From: Sodalis endosymbiont of Henestaris halophilus
Lineage (GTDB): Bacteria > Pseudomonadota > Gammaproteobacteria > Enterobacterales > Enterobacteriaceae
Assembly (NCBI RefSeq): GCF_900161835.1
Contig: NZ_LT897836.1
Span: 1,240,001-1,304,000, forward strand
Reading direction: 5' to 3'
DNA: 64,000 bases
Positions within the stretch are counted from its first letter, which is position 1. Each line of letters starts with the position of its first letter. The notes beneath the pieces are model-generated. The model did not search any database and was not told where the DNA came from. It saw only the letters and a program-made list of their open reading frames with translations. The position numbers and the translations under genes were made by a program. Positions 10,659 through 21,508 of this stretch are shown piece by piece.

Positions 10659-12515
10659 ATGAGGGGTTATACTACTATCCTTAAACTTCTTGCTGAGCAA
10701 GAAGCCTTCTAGTTTTAGCTACCACATAACGACAACTACGTTCATAAACATTATTAGAAATTGATGCTAAGAGCTTAAATTGATGATCAAAAGCTTAGTA
10801 AAACGAGGTAACGTTCACAACATAAAGCATACTGACGCCAGTCAGGTCAATAACTGACAAGATGGTCAATGCAAAATGTTAATTTATGCGGGGCTCTGAT
10901 AATGCACTAAGCAGTGATGCATTACTGATAAATTACGTTGAGTTTATTTTTACTGGATATATTTATAAATATATCAGTAGAAGTAGTTGCAAGTACCCAC
11001 GAGACTGGAAGTTCACCTGGTAGAGAGATACCGGTTAAAAACTCTTCAGAAAATTAGTTGTCTGCTAATGACACTAGTCTATATCACCTTACTGTGCGAA
11101 TTTTAACCACTTTTGATCAACAACATCTGTTATTTATTCCATCGGAAATGTTCGGTAAAACACCGTTGACCAACTCTCGTGCAAAATCTTTCTGTGCGCT
11201 ATTATTTAATTAACTTATATTCCTTATAGTTTATAACTAGCTACAAATAATACTATTCATACCAGAATTACTTATAATGATAATTATTAAACATTTGATT
11301 AAATAATTATTTTCCTGATTGTTTAAAAAGACAATGTTGTTACCTCCTATTGTTCACTTTATTTCTAATTTATTAATAATACTAGAAAACAAGATCAATT
11401 AACATCAACGATCACTCTCAATGGCTACTATGGCATCTATATAAATGTGGCCTTACTCTGAATCTGTGACGGCGATTTAATATATAACAAAATACCATAC
11501 GTACGAAGTAAATAAAGAATGAACTTTTCGTTACTGACATCTTGGTTAATAAATTTAGATAATTAAGAATTGATTAATTATTGTATTAAGGATTTAATAG
11601 GCACTAAAGAAAATTATTTATAAATTCATTTATTATTTACAACAAAATATACTTTCTAAGTCTCAGTACTATATTATAATTATTCCTATTATGATTTACA
11701 GAAGGTAATACGATAACCATGTTAAAAATTAACAGATCAAAGCAATTACCTAATAGCATTAATATTGATTAAACGAACTACGATTAGTGAGATGGTTATA
11801 TGGTATGAATTTAGATTCAAGAAAGTATCTTATTAAATATTTTGCACTGATTAAATTCTTGTTTTGCGTTCGAACTACTTTCGTCGTCATCATTAGCGAA
11901 ACTTATAAACTACTCTAGATTAATAATGTTCTGTATTTAACGAATAATAGCATCATCATTGTTGGCACATGAATCAATCTGATTTTAAAATAGTAGATTA
12001 TTACTTCCCAAAGATTTTGTAAACAACTACTTAATATTCATAATAAATATATATTTCGACTTATCAGTGGGGATAAGCATCTATGTTAACACTAACTTAC
12101 ATGTAAATTATCTATACTAAAAAACTGACTATGAGTAGGTTCTGTTCATACTAGAACAATACATGATTATGACTATATCATTTATTACCATGAATAAACT
12201 ATTAACTAAACCTCATAGCTGCATGCAGGTATTTTACAGAATGCATTAGCATTTTATAATTTTATTGCTCTTAAAGCAATTAAAATTGCTATTACAAATA
12301 ATAAATGACATTGTGAACTGATGCTAACCATTTCAACACAAGTTGATTACACCATCTCATTCGTGGCTAGCTTGAATAATAATAATTAAGCCACGTGAAC
12401 GCAGAACAATTGAGAAATTCTCGTAAGTTATTTCTTAACTTTTGAAAATCACTTGTGACCGCAATCTGCTCCTTACATGTATTCTCAATAATATGGATAA
12501 TAAAAACAGGTAAAC
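10659..12515 (+). pseudogene. ilvI: ilvI relic (acetolactate synthase III, large subunit)
   Basis: Strongly decayed, but identified by several ordered matches on the plus strand. At 10659 an ATG opens MRGYTTILKLLAEQEAF, which parallels the ilvI start (AEMVVRSLIDQGVKQVF). Around 10885-10955, RGSDNALSSDALLINYVEF parallels PGATNAITGIATAYMDSIP. Near the 3' end (12395-12440) AEQLRNSRKLFLNF parallels LEQVRNNRLVFVDV, and IWIIKTG parallels MWLSKTER. IlvI is the catalytic ThDP-dependent subunit for valine, leucine and isoleucine synthesis. The following ilvH and cra relics preserve the ancestral order ilvI-ilvH-cra-mraZ, which confirms the identity. Confidence 0.75.
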
Positions 12516-12529
12516 AAATAATTCATTTA

Positions 12530-13017
12530 AAAATTTATATAAATTATCAGGTTATAAATAAAATAATTCCTCATTAATTATAGTTATGCTAGTAATATCA
12601 TTTACACTATTTAAACTATTGCTGCTTGAGCATATTTATAATTTTTGCATAGAACTTATTAGTTATTTTAGCTACAGTTCCTAACAAAGATTTATAAATT
12701 TAACGGTTAATATGTACTCACTGCTAATACGCCATATTAGCAGCTCGTTGATCTTTTTGCTAGGGTTACTAATGCGGTAAAAAGTTAGTAGAATATATTT
12801 CTATGCTGCTATTACTGATCTTAAGCACTGTAATCTAAACATTGCTAATACTTCTCTCTCTATGAATGCACTGCGGTAAATAATCTTTACAGGCAACTAA
12901 ATTACGCTTATTCCTAAAATAGTGTTAGCATGTTATTACGTGCTAACTTAAAGTTAACTGCAAATAGTCGAAGTTATCACCTCATTTAACATCATTACGG
13001 ATCAGTTCATGCAATAA
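12530..13017 (+). pseudogene. ilvH: ilvH relic (acetolactate synthase III, small subunit)
   Basis: The 3' half is readable on the plus strand. IANTSLSMNALR (about 12850-12890) stands for IIDVTPSLYTVQL. RANLKLTAN then precedes IVEVITSFNIITDQFMQ and a stop, matching IVEVARSGVVGLSRGDKIMR and its native stop. The distance between these pieces (about 130 nt) agrees with the E. coli gene. IlvH is the valine-sensing regulatory subunit of the enzyme encoded by ilvI. The 5' half is not recognisable. Confidence 0.7.
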
Positions 13018-13214
13018 ATTACCCGTAATATTTGGTGACGCTAATACTTGCAAGGTTAAAATTCAATAGCTTTTAATTGCTTTTTATTAAAATAGTTCAT
13101 TAACTGAATCAGTAGAATTCATTGATTTATTTGAATATTCATACACAAAAATGAATATAACTTTAACGCACTATGCATATGTGATCATAATACGATATGA
13201 TCTTCCAGTCATTG

Positions 13215-13970
13215 ATGTTTAAAGCTAAAACACGTATTCGGTTATTTCGGATAATATAAAGCTAAATATTTACGATAAACTGCATGCAATTTAGTTAGTG
13301 TAATCAATCAGGTACTGATACGTCAATAACAACGCTAAATATACCTAGCCGATGACTACAAGCGAACTACTGATGAGAAAAATTTGGTATTTTATCGATA
13401 AGAAATTACGGCAATATCAAATAAGAATAATCTAATCACCACCGTTTATATGCACTCAATTCTGCTCTTTCTGCTGTTCAGATTAAGTAATCCGCTAGCT
13501 AAGTAATTACGATGCTTTGTAGCAGTGCTATATGATCAAGATTTATTGCCTGGTGGAGAAACACAATGCTTCCACTAACAAAACAGAAGATATTTAGCAG
13601 AAGCTAAAATATTCTATATATTAGCCAGCAGTAGGATGGATGATATACCCTAGCGACTAATAGGGATCATCACCTCCACTTATAATTACGAGAATCATTC
13701 CTGTTGGAAGCATAGTTTGTATTTGCCAATGCAGTGATACAAAGTTCACTGCGGAAATTAAACAGCTGGTATCAGCAGCGATTGGCAACATTAGGTATAT
13801 ACCATGGGTATGCCTGACACATTAAAGGCAAATATCTCGTTACATCGCATCAACAAGATTTTTTTATGAACGTGCGTTTTGAAAACGCTAGCTCCTGAAA
13901 ACCTAGTAAAATACTAGCTAAAAGTGATACTTTTTATTTTTGTAATACATTATGCACTGTTTTACTAAAT
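13215..13970 (+). pseudogene. cra: cra (fruR) relic, catabolite repressor/activator
   Basis: A LacI-family regulator in decay, directly upstream of the dcw cluster as in E. coli. Near 13255 YKAKYLR resembles GKAKQYR of the DNA-binding domain. Near 13310, SGTDTSITTLNIPS parallels AGRTRSIGLVIPD. In the 3' part LRKLNSWYQQRLATLG parallels LRRDGKLPSDLAIATFG, followed by KYLVTSHQQD for VLAVAQRHRD and ASS-KPSK for ASLDEPRK. Stops and frame changes are frequent. Loss of Cra fits loss of regulators in reduced genomes. Confidence 0.75.
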
Positions 13971-14015
13971 CATAATTATCACTGTAAATAATTTCTTTTA
14001 AGTCATGTTAGTAGC

Positions 14016-14045
14016 TTGACAATGTTTTAACACCATTCGTACACT
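14016..14045 (+). promoter_or_regulatory. candidate promoter of the dcw (mra) cluster
   Basis: TTGACA (14016-14021), 18 bases, then TACACT (14040-14045), about 64 bases before the old mraZ start and after the end of the cra relic. E. coli has its main dcw promoter (Pmra) at the same place. The perfect -35 in a decayed surrounding suggests that it has been kept by selection, since no other strong promoter is evident before rsmH. Confidence 0.55.
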
Positions 14046-14108
14046 CTTTTTTTTGTTAAGGCTTGTAAAGGAAATAGTAATTCAGGATTAGAATAGGTCA
14101 GCAGACTT

Positions 14109-14525
14109 ATGTTGCGTGTCATAACATTAGTGAACCTTTACAGTAAAGTGCGGTCTGAAGCCGTATTTTCCTTAATTAGGAAAAGCTACGCGAGGAATCA
14201 ACAGGTAGTTGCTGAGTACTACTTGAGTAGTATAGTATCTATCTGTTAATTATATCTATTTCTTTTCCTCTCTCTGCGAACTGGAAAATTATTGGGCAAA
14301 TGGATATTACTATCATTAGGTGTAAAATCAGGCATAACGCCAATGCCGGCTTTTATTGCTGGGAAGCATGCGAGCGCCATGCTGGACTATCAAAACGTGA
14401 TATTATTTAAGAAATTTAATGAGTTCAAACCCCACAAAAGTCTTGTACTAACACTTTAGGAATGCCAGCGACACTAAAATGTCGAAAAACTACGGATTAT
14501 CTACTACCGGTTAAAGACTTATCTC
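14109..14525 (+). pseudogene. mraZ: mraZ relic (dcw cluster repressor)
   Basis: The original start is still visible: an ATG at 14109 opens MLRVITLVNLYSKVR, matching MFRGATLVNLDSKGR, and the frame runs 46 codons to a TAA. Beyond it, other frames give FPLSANWKIIGQM (for YPLPEWEIIEQK, about 14264-14302), KHASAMLD (for GHASECQMD, about 14363-14386) and VILFKKFNEF (for VMLVGQFNKF, about 14397-14426). MraZ binds repeats in its own promoter and represses the dcw cluster. Its loss leaves the cluster without this control. The overall length (about 417 nt) is close to the intact gene, which has 152 codons. Confidence 0.85.
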
Positions 14526-14532
14526 CAATAAA

Positions 14533-15477
14533 ATGTCAGAGAATTACTTACACACCACCGTATTGCTGAATGAAGCGGTGAAGAGTCTAAAACTACGGCC
14601 AGATGGTATCTACTTGGATGGGACCTTTGGATACGGCGGGCATTCACGCCTTATTTTATCAAAACTAAATGCGCAGGGACGATTATTTGCAATCGATTGC
14701 GACCCAGAAGCCATTAAAGTAGCGCTAACTATTAATGATCCGCGTTTTGTTATTATTCACGGGTCATTTTCTGCCATGACGGATTACATGAAGGACAGAG
14801 GCCTATTAGGTCGGATTAATGGCATATTACTAGATCTAGGCGTCTCTTCACCGCAGCTGGACGATCCAAATCGCGGATTTTCGTTTATGCGCGATGGACC
14901 GCTGGACATGCGCATGGATACCACGCGCGGTCAGCCCGCAGCACAGTGGCTTGCGCAAGCCTCAGTCAAAGAAATTGCTGGAGTGTTGAAGGCTTTTGGC
15001 GAAGAACGATTTGCCAAGTGCATCGCTCAAGCCATCGTGGTACGAAATCGCCAACAGAAGATGACCCGCACCTGCGAACTAGCAAGATTAATTGCTGATG
15101 TCAGTCCATTCCATGATAAACATAAACACCCAGCCACGCGCAGTTTCCAGGCGATCCGCATGTATGTCAATAGCGAGTTAGAAGAAATTGAAAGAGCATT
15201 GTTTAGCGCCCTAACAGTGTTGGCTCCCGGTGGGAGATTATCGGTTATCAGTTTCCATTCATTGGAGGATCGGTTAGTAAAACATTTTATACGTCAGTAC
15301 AGCCGTGGGCCTCGGGTACAGGTTGGTTTGCCACTCACGGAGGCACAAATCACAGCGTTGCAACATGATCGACGCCAGTTGAAAGCAGTAGGGAAAATAC
15401 AGCCTTCAACTAGTGAAGTTAACAATAACCCGCGCTCGCGTAGTGCGGTGCTGCGCTTAGCCGAGAAACTAGCGTAA
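14533..15477 (+). CDS. rsmH: 16S rRNA (cytosine1402-N4)-methyltransferase
   Basis: RsmH (MraW) N4-methylates C1402 in the decoding centre of 16S rRNA using S-adenosylmethionine. The 314-residue product matches E. coli RsmH (313) throughout: [11 protein letters not shown] (about 30-40, SAM-binding), [12 protein letters not shown] (about 98-109), [14 protein letters not shown], and [13 protein letters not shown] near the C terminus. ATG at 14533 follows the mraZ relic by a few bases. Its TAA overlaps the ftsL start by one base, so the two are translationally coupled. It is now the first intact gene of the cluster. Confidence 0.97.
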   Translation: MSENYLHTTVLLNEAVKSLKLRPDGIYLDGTFGYGGHSRLILSKLNAQGRLFAIDCDPEAIKVALTINDPRFVIIHGSFSAMTDYMKDRGLLGRINGILLDLGVSSPQLDDPNRGFSFMRDGPLDMRMDTTRGQPAAQWLAQASVKEIAGVLKAFGEERFAKCIAQAIVVRNRQQKMTRTCELARLIADVSPFHDKHKHPATRSFQAIRMYVNSELEEIERALFSALTVLAPGGRLSVISFHSLEDRLVKHFIRQYSRGPRVQVGLPLTEAQITALQHDRRQLKAVGKIQPSTSEVNNNPRSRSAVLRLAEKLA

Positions 15478-15797
15478 TGATAGGAAATAAACGGCACAGC
15501 CTGATCGGAATAATAGGTAGCGATCTATTACGCTACGGCAAACTTCCGTTGCTATTGCTTGTTACAGTTCTAGTCTCGGCTATCTTGGTAGTAATGACTA
15601 CACACCAAACCAGACGGTTGACTGCTAAACGTGAACATATGGTTATAGAGAATCATGCGCTAGATATCGAGTGGCGTAACTTGATCCTAGAGGAAAAAGC
15701 ACTAGGCCATCACAGCCGCATTGAGCGTATAGCAATAGAAAATATGCAACTAAAGCATGTAGATCTGTCGCAAGAGAATCTTATGGTACATCCGTAA
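15477..15797 (+). CDS. ftsL: cell division protein FtsL
   Basis: FtsL is a bitopic inner-membrane protein that forms a complex with FtsB and FtsQ and recruits and activates FtsWI at the septum. The 106-residue product has a short cytoplasmic start, one membrane segment (about 18-40, LLLLVTVLVSAILVV) and a periplasmic coiled-coil stretch with the conserved ALDIEWRNLILEE (about 60-72) and HSRIERIA. It is about 15 residues shorter than E. coli FtsL, all at the N terminus. The start overlaps the rsmH stop (TAATGA). Confidence 0.94.
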   Translation: MIGNKRHSLIGIIGSDLLRYGKLPLLLLVTVLVSAILVVMTTHQTRRLTAKREHMVIENHALDIEWRNLILEEKALGHHSRIERIAIENMQLKHVDLSQENLMVHP

Positions 15798-15822
15798 ATT
15801 ACATAGGAATCGCTAACTATAC

Positions 15823-17592
15823 ATGAAAGCCACAGAACGCACGATAAAATTAAAACACCAAAAAAATCAGATAAACTTTGTCAGCTGGCGTTTTGCTTTA
15901 TTGTGTGGTTGCATCTTGCTAGCGCTTGTGGGACTAATGCTGCGGGTGGCTTATTTGCAAGTTATCAACCACGATAAACTAGTGCGTGAAGGGGATATGC
16001 GATCGCTACGAGTTCATAAAGTTCTCACCGCCCGCGGCATAATAAGCGACCGCAAAGGACGTCCCTTGGCAGTAAGCGTGCCGGTCCATGCAATATGGGC
16101 AGATCCGAAAGAGCTTAACGACCATGGCGGTATTAGCACTAATTGCCGATGGAAAGCCCTGTCTGAAGCACTTGCTATCCCCCTTGATCAGCTTTCCTCA
16201 CGAATTAACTCTAAGCCTACAGGGCGTTTTGTTTATTTGGCACGCCAGGTTGATCCTGCTATCAGCGATTATATTGAGAAACTTAAACTTCCGGGTATTA
16301 ACCTGCGCCAAGAATCCCGACGCTATTACCCAGCTGGTCAGGTAACCGCGCATCTCATTGGTGTGACCAATATCGATAACCAGGGCATTGAGGGTATTGA
16401 AAAAAGCTTCGATCGCCAGCTGACAGGTCAGCCTGGTGAACGAACGGTGCGCAAAGATCGATTCGGGCAGGTTATCGAGGACATATCTTCGGTGGACAGC
16501 CAGGTAGCGCACAATCTAGCTTTAAGTATTGACGAACGGCTGCAGACACTAGCATATCGCGAACTTAATAACGCCGTAGCTTTCAATAAAGCTGAATCAG
16601 GAACAGCAGTATTAGTCGATGTAAATACAGGTGAAGTATTGGCAATGGTTAACAGTCCCTCTTACAACCCGAACAATTTGACTGGAATTACCATGGACGT
16701 GATGCGCAACCGCGCCATAACGGATATCTTTGAACCGGGCTCGACGGTTAAACCAATGGTAGTAATGACCGCGCTGCATCGCGGTGTCGTAAGAGAAAGT
16801 AGTATACTAAATACACTACCATACATGATTAGTGGTCACCAAATCAAGGATGTGGCACGCTATACTGAATTGACCTTAAAAGGCATTTTACAGAAATCTA
16901 GTAACGTCGGTATATCTAAATTAGCGTTAGCAATGCCGTCCTCAGCACTAGTAGAAACTTATTTACGTTTTGGATTGGGTAAGGCAACTAACTTGGGGTT
17001 AGTAGGAGAAAACAGTGGCTTTTATCTTAATAAAAAACGGTGGTCAGACATGGAAAGAGCTGCTTTTTCTTACGGATACGGGCTAATGGTAACGCCGTTA
17101 CAGTTAGCACGAGTTTACGCAACAATCGGCAGTATGGGCGTTTTACGCCCACTTTCCATCACCCGGGTAGATCCGCCCGTGGCTGGAGAGCAGGTGTTTC
17201 CCAAATCTTTGGTGCGTACCGTAGTAAATATGATGGAAAGCGTAGCTCTGCCGGGAGGTGGCGGTACTAAAGCCGCGATCAAAGGCTATCGCATCGCTAT
17301 TAAGACTGGCACTGCCAAAAAGGTCGGTCCAGAAGGTAATTATATTAATAAATATATCGCCTATACCACCGGAGTTGCACCCGCTAGTAATCCACGCTTT
17401 GCGCTGGTGGTAGTGATAAACGATCCGCAGGGTGGCAAATACTACGGCGGCACAGTCTCCGCTCCGGTATTTGGTGCCATCATGGGCGGCGTACTACGTA
17501 CTATGAATGTAAAGCCCGATGCTCTTACCACAACCAATTGCAGAATTGGACATACAATTGTCAAAAAAGAGGTTATAAGTGACAAATCGTAA
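15823..17592 (+). CDS. ftsI: septal peptidoglycan transpeptidase FtsI (PBP3)
   Basis: FtsI cross-links peptidoglycan at the septum as partner of FtsW. The 589-residue product has the E. coli length: a short cytoplasmic tail, one membrane anchor (about 21-43), the non-catalytic pedestal domain, and a transpeptidase domain with the three active-site motifs STVK (in EPGSTVKPM, about 306-309), SSN (in QKSSNVG) and KTGT (in IKTGTAKK). All catalytic residues are present. It follows ftsL by 25 bases and overlaps murE by 14 bases. Confidence 0.97.
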   Translation: MKATERTIKLKHQKNQINFVSWRFALLCGCILLALVGLMLRVAYLQVINHDKLVREGDMRSLRVHKVLTARGIISDRKGRPLAVSVPVHAIWADPKELNDHGGISTNCRWKALSEALAIPLDQLSSRINSKPTGRFVYLARQVDPAISDYIEKLKLPGINLRQESRRYYPAGQVTAHLIGVTNIDNQGIEGIEKSFDRQLTGQPGERTVRKDRFGQVIEDISSVDSQVAHNLALSIDERLQTLAYRELNNAVAFNKAESGTAVLVDVNTGEVLAMVNSPSYNPNNLTGITMDVMRNRAITDIFEPGSTVKPMVVMTALHRGVVRESSILNTLPYMISGHQIKDVARYTELTLKGILQKSSNVGISKLALAMPSSALVETYLRFGLGKATNLGLVGENSGFYLNKKRWSDMERAAFSYGYGLMVTPLQLARVYATIGSMGVLRPLSITRVDPPVAGEQVFPKSLVRTVVNMMESVALPGGGGTKAAIKGYRIAIKTGTAKKVGPEGNYINKYIAYTTGVAPASNPRFALVVVINDPQGGKYYGGTVSAPVFGAIMGGVLRTMNVKPDALTTTNCRIGHTIVKKEVISDKS

Positions 17593-19066
17593 TTTGCGAG
17601 AGCTACTCGCACCCTGGGTGTCTGACGCACCAGAACGGATGCTTAGGGAAATGACGATGGACAGCCGTACTGCGACTGTTGGTGATCTTTTTGTGGCCGT
17701 TACCGGATATCAAACGGATGGTCGGCACTATATCCCTCAGGCTATCGCGCAAGGCGTTGCCGCCGTCTTGGCACAAGCTGAGGAAACCACAGAAGGTCAA
17801 ATCAGTGAGCTGCACGGTGTGCCGGTTATATACATTCACAAGCTTCAAGAGCGGTTATCTGCACTAGCTGGGCGCTTTTATCAACAACCGTCGCGCGCTT
17901 TGCACCTAATTGGTGTCACCGGCACCAACGGCAAAACCACTACTACGCATCTTTTAGCGCAATGGGCGCAATTATTGGGCGAGATTAGCGCGGTAATGGG
18001 AACCGTAGGTAATGGCGTGATGGGCCAAACCCATCCAGCCAACACTACTACCGGCTCACCAATCGAAATTCAGAAATTGCTATCGCAATTGCAGCACCAG
18101 GGCGCAACTTTTGTGGCAATAGAAGTGTCATCCCACGGCCTAGTACAACACAGGGTCAAAAACCTGCATTTCTCCGCCGCCATATTTACCAATTTGAGCC
18201 GCGACCATTTGGATTATCACGGCAACATGGTACAGTACGAAGCAGCTAAATGGAGGCTGTTCGGCGATCTAGACGTCAATCAACATATTCTAAACGTCAA
18301 TGACGCCACTGGCCGACGCTGGATGCAAAAGTTGCCACAAGCGATAACGGTAGCGGTCAACAGCACTAAACTTCCTGAACACCAGAGACACTGGATGAGC
18401 GCAAGTGAAGTTCGCTATCATGCACGTGGTGCGGATATTTTCTTTAGATCCAGCTGGGGAGAAGGAATAGTACACAGTAAATTAATCGGTGAATTCAATG
18501 TCAGCAACCTGTTGTTGGCCCTGACGACTATGCTCGCGCTCGGCTATCCCCTGCCGAAACTGCTTAATAGCGCTAGTCGTTTGCAATCAGTTTGCGGCCG
18601 CATGGAAATCTTTCACACCAAAAGCCATCCCACAGTTTTAGTAGATTATGCTCATACCCCAACCGCGCTGAAAAAAGCGCTGACGGCGGCCAGGCTACAT
18701 TGTAGCGGTAAACTTTGGTGTGTATTTGGCTGCGGCGGCGATCGTGATAAAGGCAAACGGCCGCTGATGGGAGCTATCGCTGAACAATACGCCGACCGAA
18801 TAATTGTTACCAATGATAACCCGCGCGGCGAACTAGAGCAGGACATTATTAACGACATTAAGAGCGGCTTACAAGATGTAAGCAGTGTTCAGGCGATATT
18901 TGACCGCAATGATGCAATCACTAGCGCTATTATTCAAGCCACGGCAGCAGATCTGGTGCTCGTGGCCGGTAAAGGCCATGAGGATTACCAAATTATCGGT
19001 CAACAGCGACTAGACTACTCTGACCGTAGCACCGTGGCGCGACTTCTAGGAATAAGAGCATCATGA
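17579..19066 (+). CDS. murE: UDP-MurNAc-tripeptide synthetase (meso-diaminopimelate ligase)
   Basis: MurE adds meso-diaminopimelate to UDP-MurNAc-L-Ala-D-Glu in the cytoplasm. The 495-residue product shows the Mur ligase ATP loop [15 protein letters not shown] (about 111-125), [11 protein letters not shown] and [13 protein letters not shown], and the DNPR motif (in TNDNPRG, near 406) that is diagnostic of diaminopimelate rather than lysine specificity. It starts with GTG at 17579 inside the end of ftsI, as in E. coli, and overlaps murF by four bases. Confidence 0.97.
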   Translation: MTNRNLRELLAPWVSDAPERMLREMTMDSRTATVGDLFVAVTGYQTDGRHYIPQAIAQGVAAVLAQAEETTEGQISELHGVPVIYIHKLQERLSALAGRFYQQPSRALHLIGVTGTNGKTTTTHLLAQWAQLLGEISAVMGTVGNGVMGQTHPANTTTGSPIEIQKLLSQLQHQGATFVAIEVSSHGLVQHRVKNLHFSAAIFTNLSRDHLDYHGNMVQYEAAKWRLFGDLDVNQHILNVNDATGRRWMQKLPQAITVAVNSTKLPEHQRHWMSASEVRYHARGADIFFRSSWGEGIVHSKLIGEFNVSNLLLALTTMLALGYPLPKLLNSASRLQSVCGRMEIFHTKSHPTVLVDYAHTPTALKKALTAARLHCSGKLWCVFGCGGDRDKGKRPLMGAIAEQYADRIIVTNDNPRGELEQDIINDIKSGLQDVSSVQAIFDRNDAITSAIIQATAADLVLVAGKGHEDYQIIGQQRLDYSDRSTVARLLGIRAS

Positions 19067-20430
19067 TCCCATTTACTCTTAGCACTATCGCTCCGGTACT
19101 TAACGCCGAACGAGTGGGCAATGATCGCACTATTCTAGATGTCGTTACTGACTCGAGGGCGCCAAGCATTGCCAAAAATAGTTTATTTGTCGCTCTGCAA
19201 GGAAAACAATTTGATGCCCATAAGTTCACCGAACAAGCGGTTTCAGCCGGCGCTATGGCACTGCTAGTCAACCGCCGGATACCCCTGGACGTGTCACAGC
19301 TGATTGTAGCCGATACCAGGTACGCTCTAGGGCAATTAGGCTCTTGGGTACGCCAGCAGGTTCCAGCACGAGTCATTGCCCTGACTGGATCCTCGGGAAA
19401 AACTTCAGTTAAGGAGATGACCGCAACAATCCTGCGACAATCCGGGCAGGTGTTAGCAACTTACGGTAATTTTAATAACGATATTGGTGTACCGCTAACG
19501 TTGCTGCGTATGACATCAGAGCATGATTTCGCGGTTATCGAGCTCGGCGCTAATCATCCAGACGAGATTGCCTGGACGACCGCCTTGGTGCAGCCGGAAA
19601 CTGCGCTGGTGAACAACCTTTCCACAGCTCACCTAGCCGGATTTGGTTCTCTGTCAGGCGTCGCGAGAGCAAAGGGCGAAATATTCACTGGCTTGCCTGC
19701 CAACGGGCTCGGTATCCTTAACGCCGATAGTCATAATTGGCTACAATGGAAACAGGTGCTGCGGCATAAAGCCGTCTGGCGTTTTGCCGTACAAGCCACC
19801 AATAACGTAGATTTTTTTGCCAGCGACATCGTGAGCGATCATAAAGGGGTTAGTTTCACTCTGCACAGTCCACAGGGAGCATGCCCAGTACAACTACAAC
19901 TGCCGGGAAGGAATAATATAGCTAATGCCTTGGCCGCGAGCGCACTAGCATTAGCTGTCAAGGCTGAACTACCGGCAGTTGCCGCCGGCCTATCTCAGTT
20001 CAAAGCCGTGCCAGGAAGATTATTCCCTATCACGATAGGCGTCAGACAACTGCTGTTGGACGATAGCTACAACGCCAATGTCGGCTCCATGACCGAATCC
20101 ATACAGGTTTTAGTGGATATGCCGGGCTACCGGGTGCTTGTAGTGGGAGATATGGCAGAATTAGGGGATAAAGCAGCCGAATATCATTGGCAGGTGGGCG
20201 AAGCTGTCTCCCTAACCGATATCGACAAAGTATTAAGTGTCGGCAATCTAAGCAACCTTATTGGTGAGGCCAGCCGCAAGGGCGAGCATTTTCAAGACAA
20301 AGCTAAACTGACTGCCCGCCTGGCACATTTGTTATCTAAGCAATCTGTCATGACCATATTAATTAAAGGCTCACGTAGTGCAGCAATGGAGCAAGTAGTG
20401 CGAGCATTAAAGGAGAAAGCACTATGTTAA
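19063..20430 (+). CDS. murF: UDP-MurNAc-tripeptide:D-Ala-D-Ala ligase
   Basis: MurF attaches the D-Ala-D-Ala dipeptide to the UDP-MurNAc tripeptide. The 455-residue product (E. coli 452) has the ATP loop [14 protein letters not shown] (about 105-118), [16 protein letters not shown], the carbamylated-lysine region and the C-terminal [11 protein letters not shown] and [12 protein letters not shown] overlaps the murE stop (ATGA). Its substrate D-Ala-D-Ala must come from a ligase other than DdlB, because ddlB has been deleted from this cluster. Confidence 0.97.
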   Translation: MIPFTLSTIAPVLNAERVGNDRTILDVVTDSRAPSIAKNSLFVALQGKQFDAHKFTEQAVSAGAMALLVNRRIPLDVSQLIVADTRYALGQLGSWVRQQVPARVIALTGSSGKTSVKEMTATILRQSGQVLATYGNFNNDIGVPLTLLRMTSEHDFAVIELGANHPDEIAWTTALVQPETALVNNLSTAHLAGFGSLSGVARAKGEIFTGLPANGLGILNADSHNWLQWKQVLRHKAVWRFAVQATNNVDFFASDIVSDHKGVSFTLHSPQGACPVQLQLPGRNNIANALAASALALAVKAELPAVAAGLSQFKAVPGRLFPITIGVRQLLLDDSYNANVGSMTESIQVLVDMPGYRVLVVGDMAELGDKAAEYHWQVGEAVSLTDIDKVLSVGNLSNLIGEASRKGEHFQDKAKLTARLAHLLSKQSVMTILIKGSRSAAMEQVVRALKEKALC

Positions 20431-21506
20431 TCTGGCTGGCCGAATATTTAGTCCAATTTTATTCAGGATTTCACGTCTTGTATTATCTAACTTTCCGCGC
20501 CATCATCAGCCTAATTACCGCGTTATTTCTATCAATATGGATGGGACCTCGCCTGATCATCTGGCTGAGAAAACTGCAAATTAGGCAAGTGGTACGCCAT
20601 GACGGACCGAAATCTCATTTAAACAAGCACGGTACACCTACAATGGGTGGATTGATGATCCTTACGTCAATCACTATTTCAGTAGTAATATGGGCCTACC
20701 CGTTCAATCCCTATGTTTGGTGCGTGCTGTTTGTTCTAGTTAGTTACGGCATCGTGGGATTTATCGACGACTATCGCAAGGTGGTACGCAAAGACACACA
20801 TGGGCTAATCGCTCATTGGAAGTACTTATGGCAGTCTGTTATAGCACTTGCTGTAGCGTTTACTATGTTCGCTATGGGAAAAGATACGCAAGATACTCAA
20901 CTAATTCTGCCGTTTTTTAAAGAAATTATGCCACAAATGGGTATCTGGTATGTGTTTTTAGCTTACCTTGTTATAGTCGGTACCAGCAACGCAGTCAATC
21001 TGACTGACGGTTTAGACGGTCTGGCTATTATGCCGACGGTATTCATCGCCGCAGGACTGGCATTAGTAGCGTGGGCGACCAGCAACATAAATTTTGCGAA
21101 CTACTTACATATTCTCCACATACGTTTCGCCGGAGAGCTGGTGGTAGTGTGCACTGCAGTCGTCGGGGCCGGCCTAGGGTTTTTGTGGTTCAATACCTAC
21201 CCAGCACAGGTATTTATGGGAGACGTTGGATCGCTGTCACTAGGTGGCACGCTTGGCACCATCGCCGTGCTGCTGCGCCAGGAATTTTTACTGCTCATTA
21301 TGGGCGGAGTGTTCGTGGTGGAAACCCTGTCCGTAATTTTGCAAGTAGTAACATTCAAATTGCGTGGTCAGCGTATCTTCCATATGGCACCAATTCATCA
21401 CCATTATGAATTAAAGGGCTGGCCGGAACCGCGCATTATCGTGCGCTTCTGGATAATTTCGCTAATGCTAGTCCTGATCGGACTGGCTACGTTAAAAGTA
21501 CGATAA
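20424..21506 (+). CDS. mraY: phospho-MurNAc-pentapeptide translocase MraY
   Basis: MraY transfers phospho-MurNAc-pentapeptide from UDP to undecaprenyl phosphate, giving lipid I at the inner membrane. The 360-residue product equals E. coli MraY in length and has about ten membrane segments. Active-site signatures are present: DDYRKV with the tandem aspartates (about 115-120), [13 protein letters not shown] (about 190-202), [12 protein letters not shown] and the loop [12 protein letters not shown] (about 321-332). The start overlaps the murF stop by seven bases. Confidence 0.97.
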   Translation: MLIWLAEYLVQFYSGFHVLYYLTFRAIISLITALFLSIWMGPRLIIWLRKLQIRQVVRHDGPKSHLNKHGTPTMGGLMILTSITISVVIWAYPFNPYVWCVLFVLVSYGIVGFIDDYRKVVRKDTHGLIAHWKYLWQSVIALAVAFTMFAMGKDTQDTQLILPFFKEIMPQMGIWYVFLAYLVIVGTSNAVNLTDGLDGLAIMPTVFIAAGLALVAWATSNINFANYLHILHIRFAGELVVVCTAVVGAGLGFLWFNTYPAQVFMGDVGSLSLGGTLGTIAVLLRQEFLLLIMGGVFVVETLSVILQVVTFKLRGQRIFHMAPIHHHYELKGWPEPRIIVRFWIISLMLVLIGLATLKVR

Positions 21507-21508
21507 TT

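Noticed and set aside
10687-10710. Hairpin with arms CTTCTTGC and GCAAGAAG
   Set aside because: It falls in the first codons of the ilvI relic (LLAEQE) and is not followed by a T run; taken as coincidental.
10952-10978. Long AT-rich palindrome ACTGGATATAT...ATATATCAGT
   Set aside because: Low-complexity AT sequence inside the ilvI relic; not independent evidence for a regulatory element.
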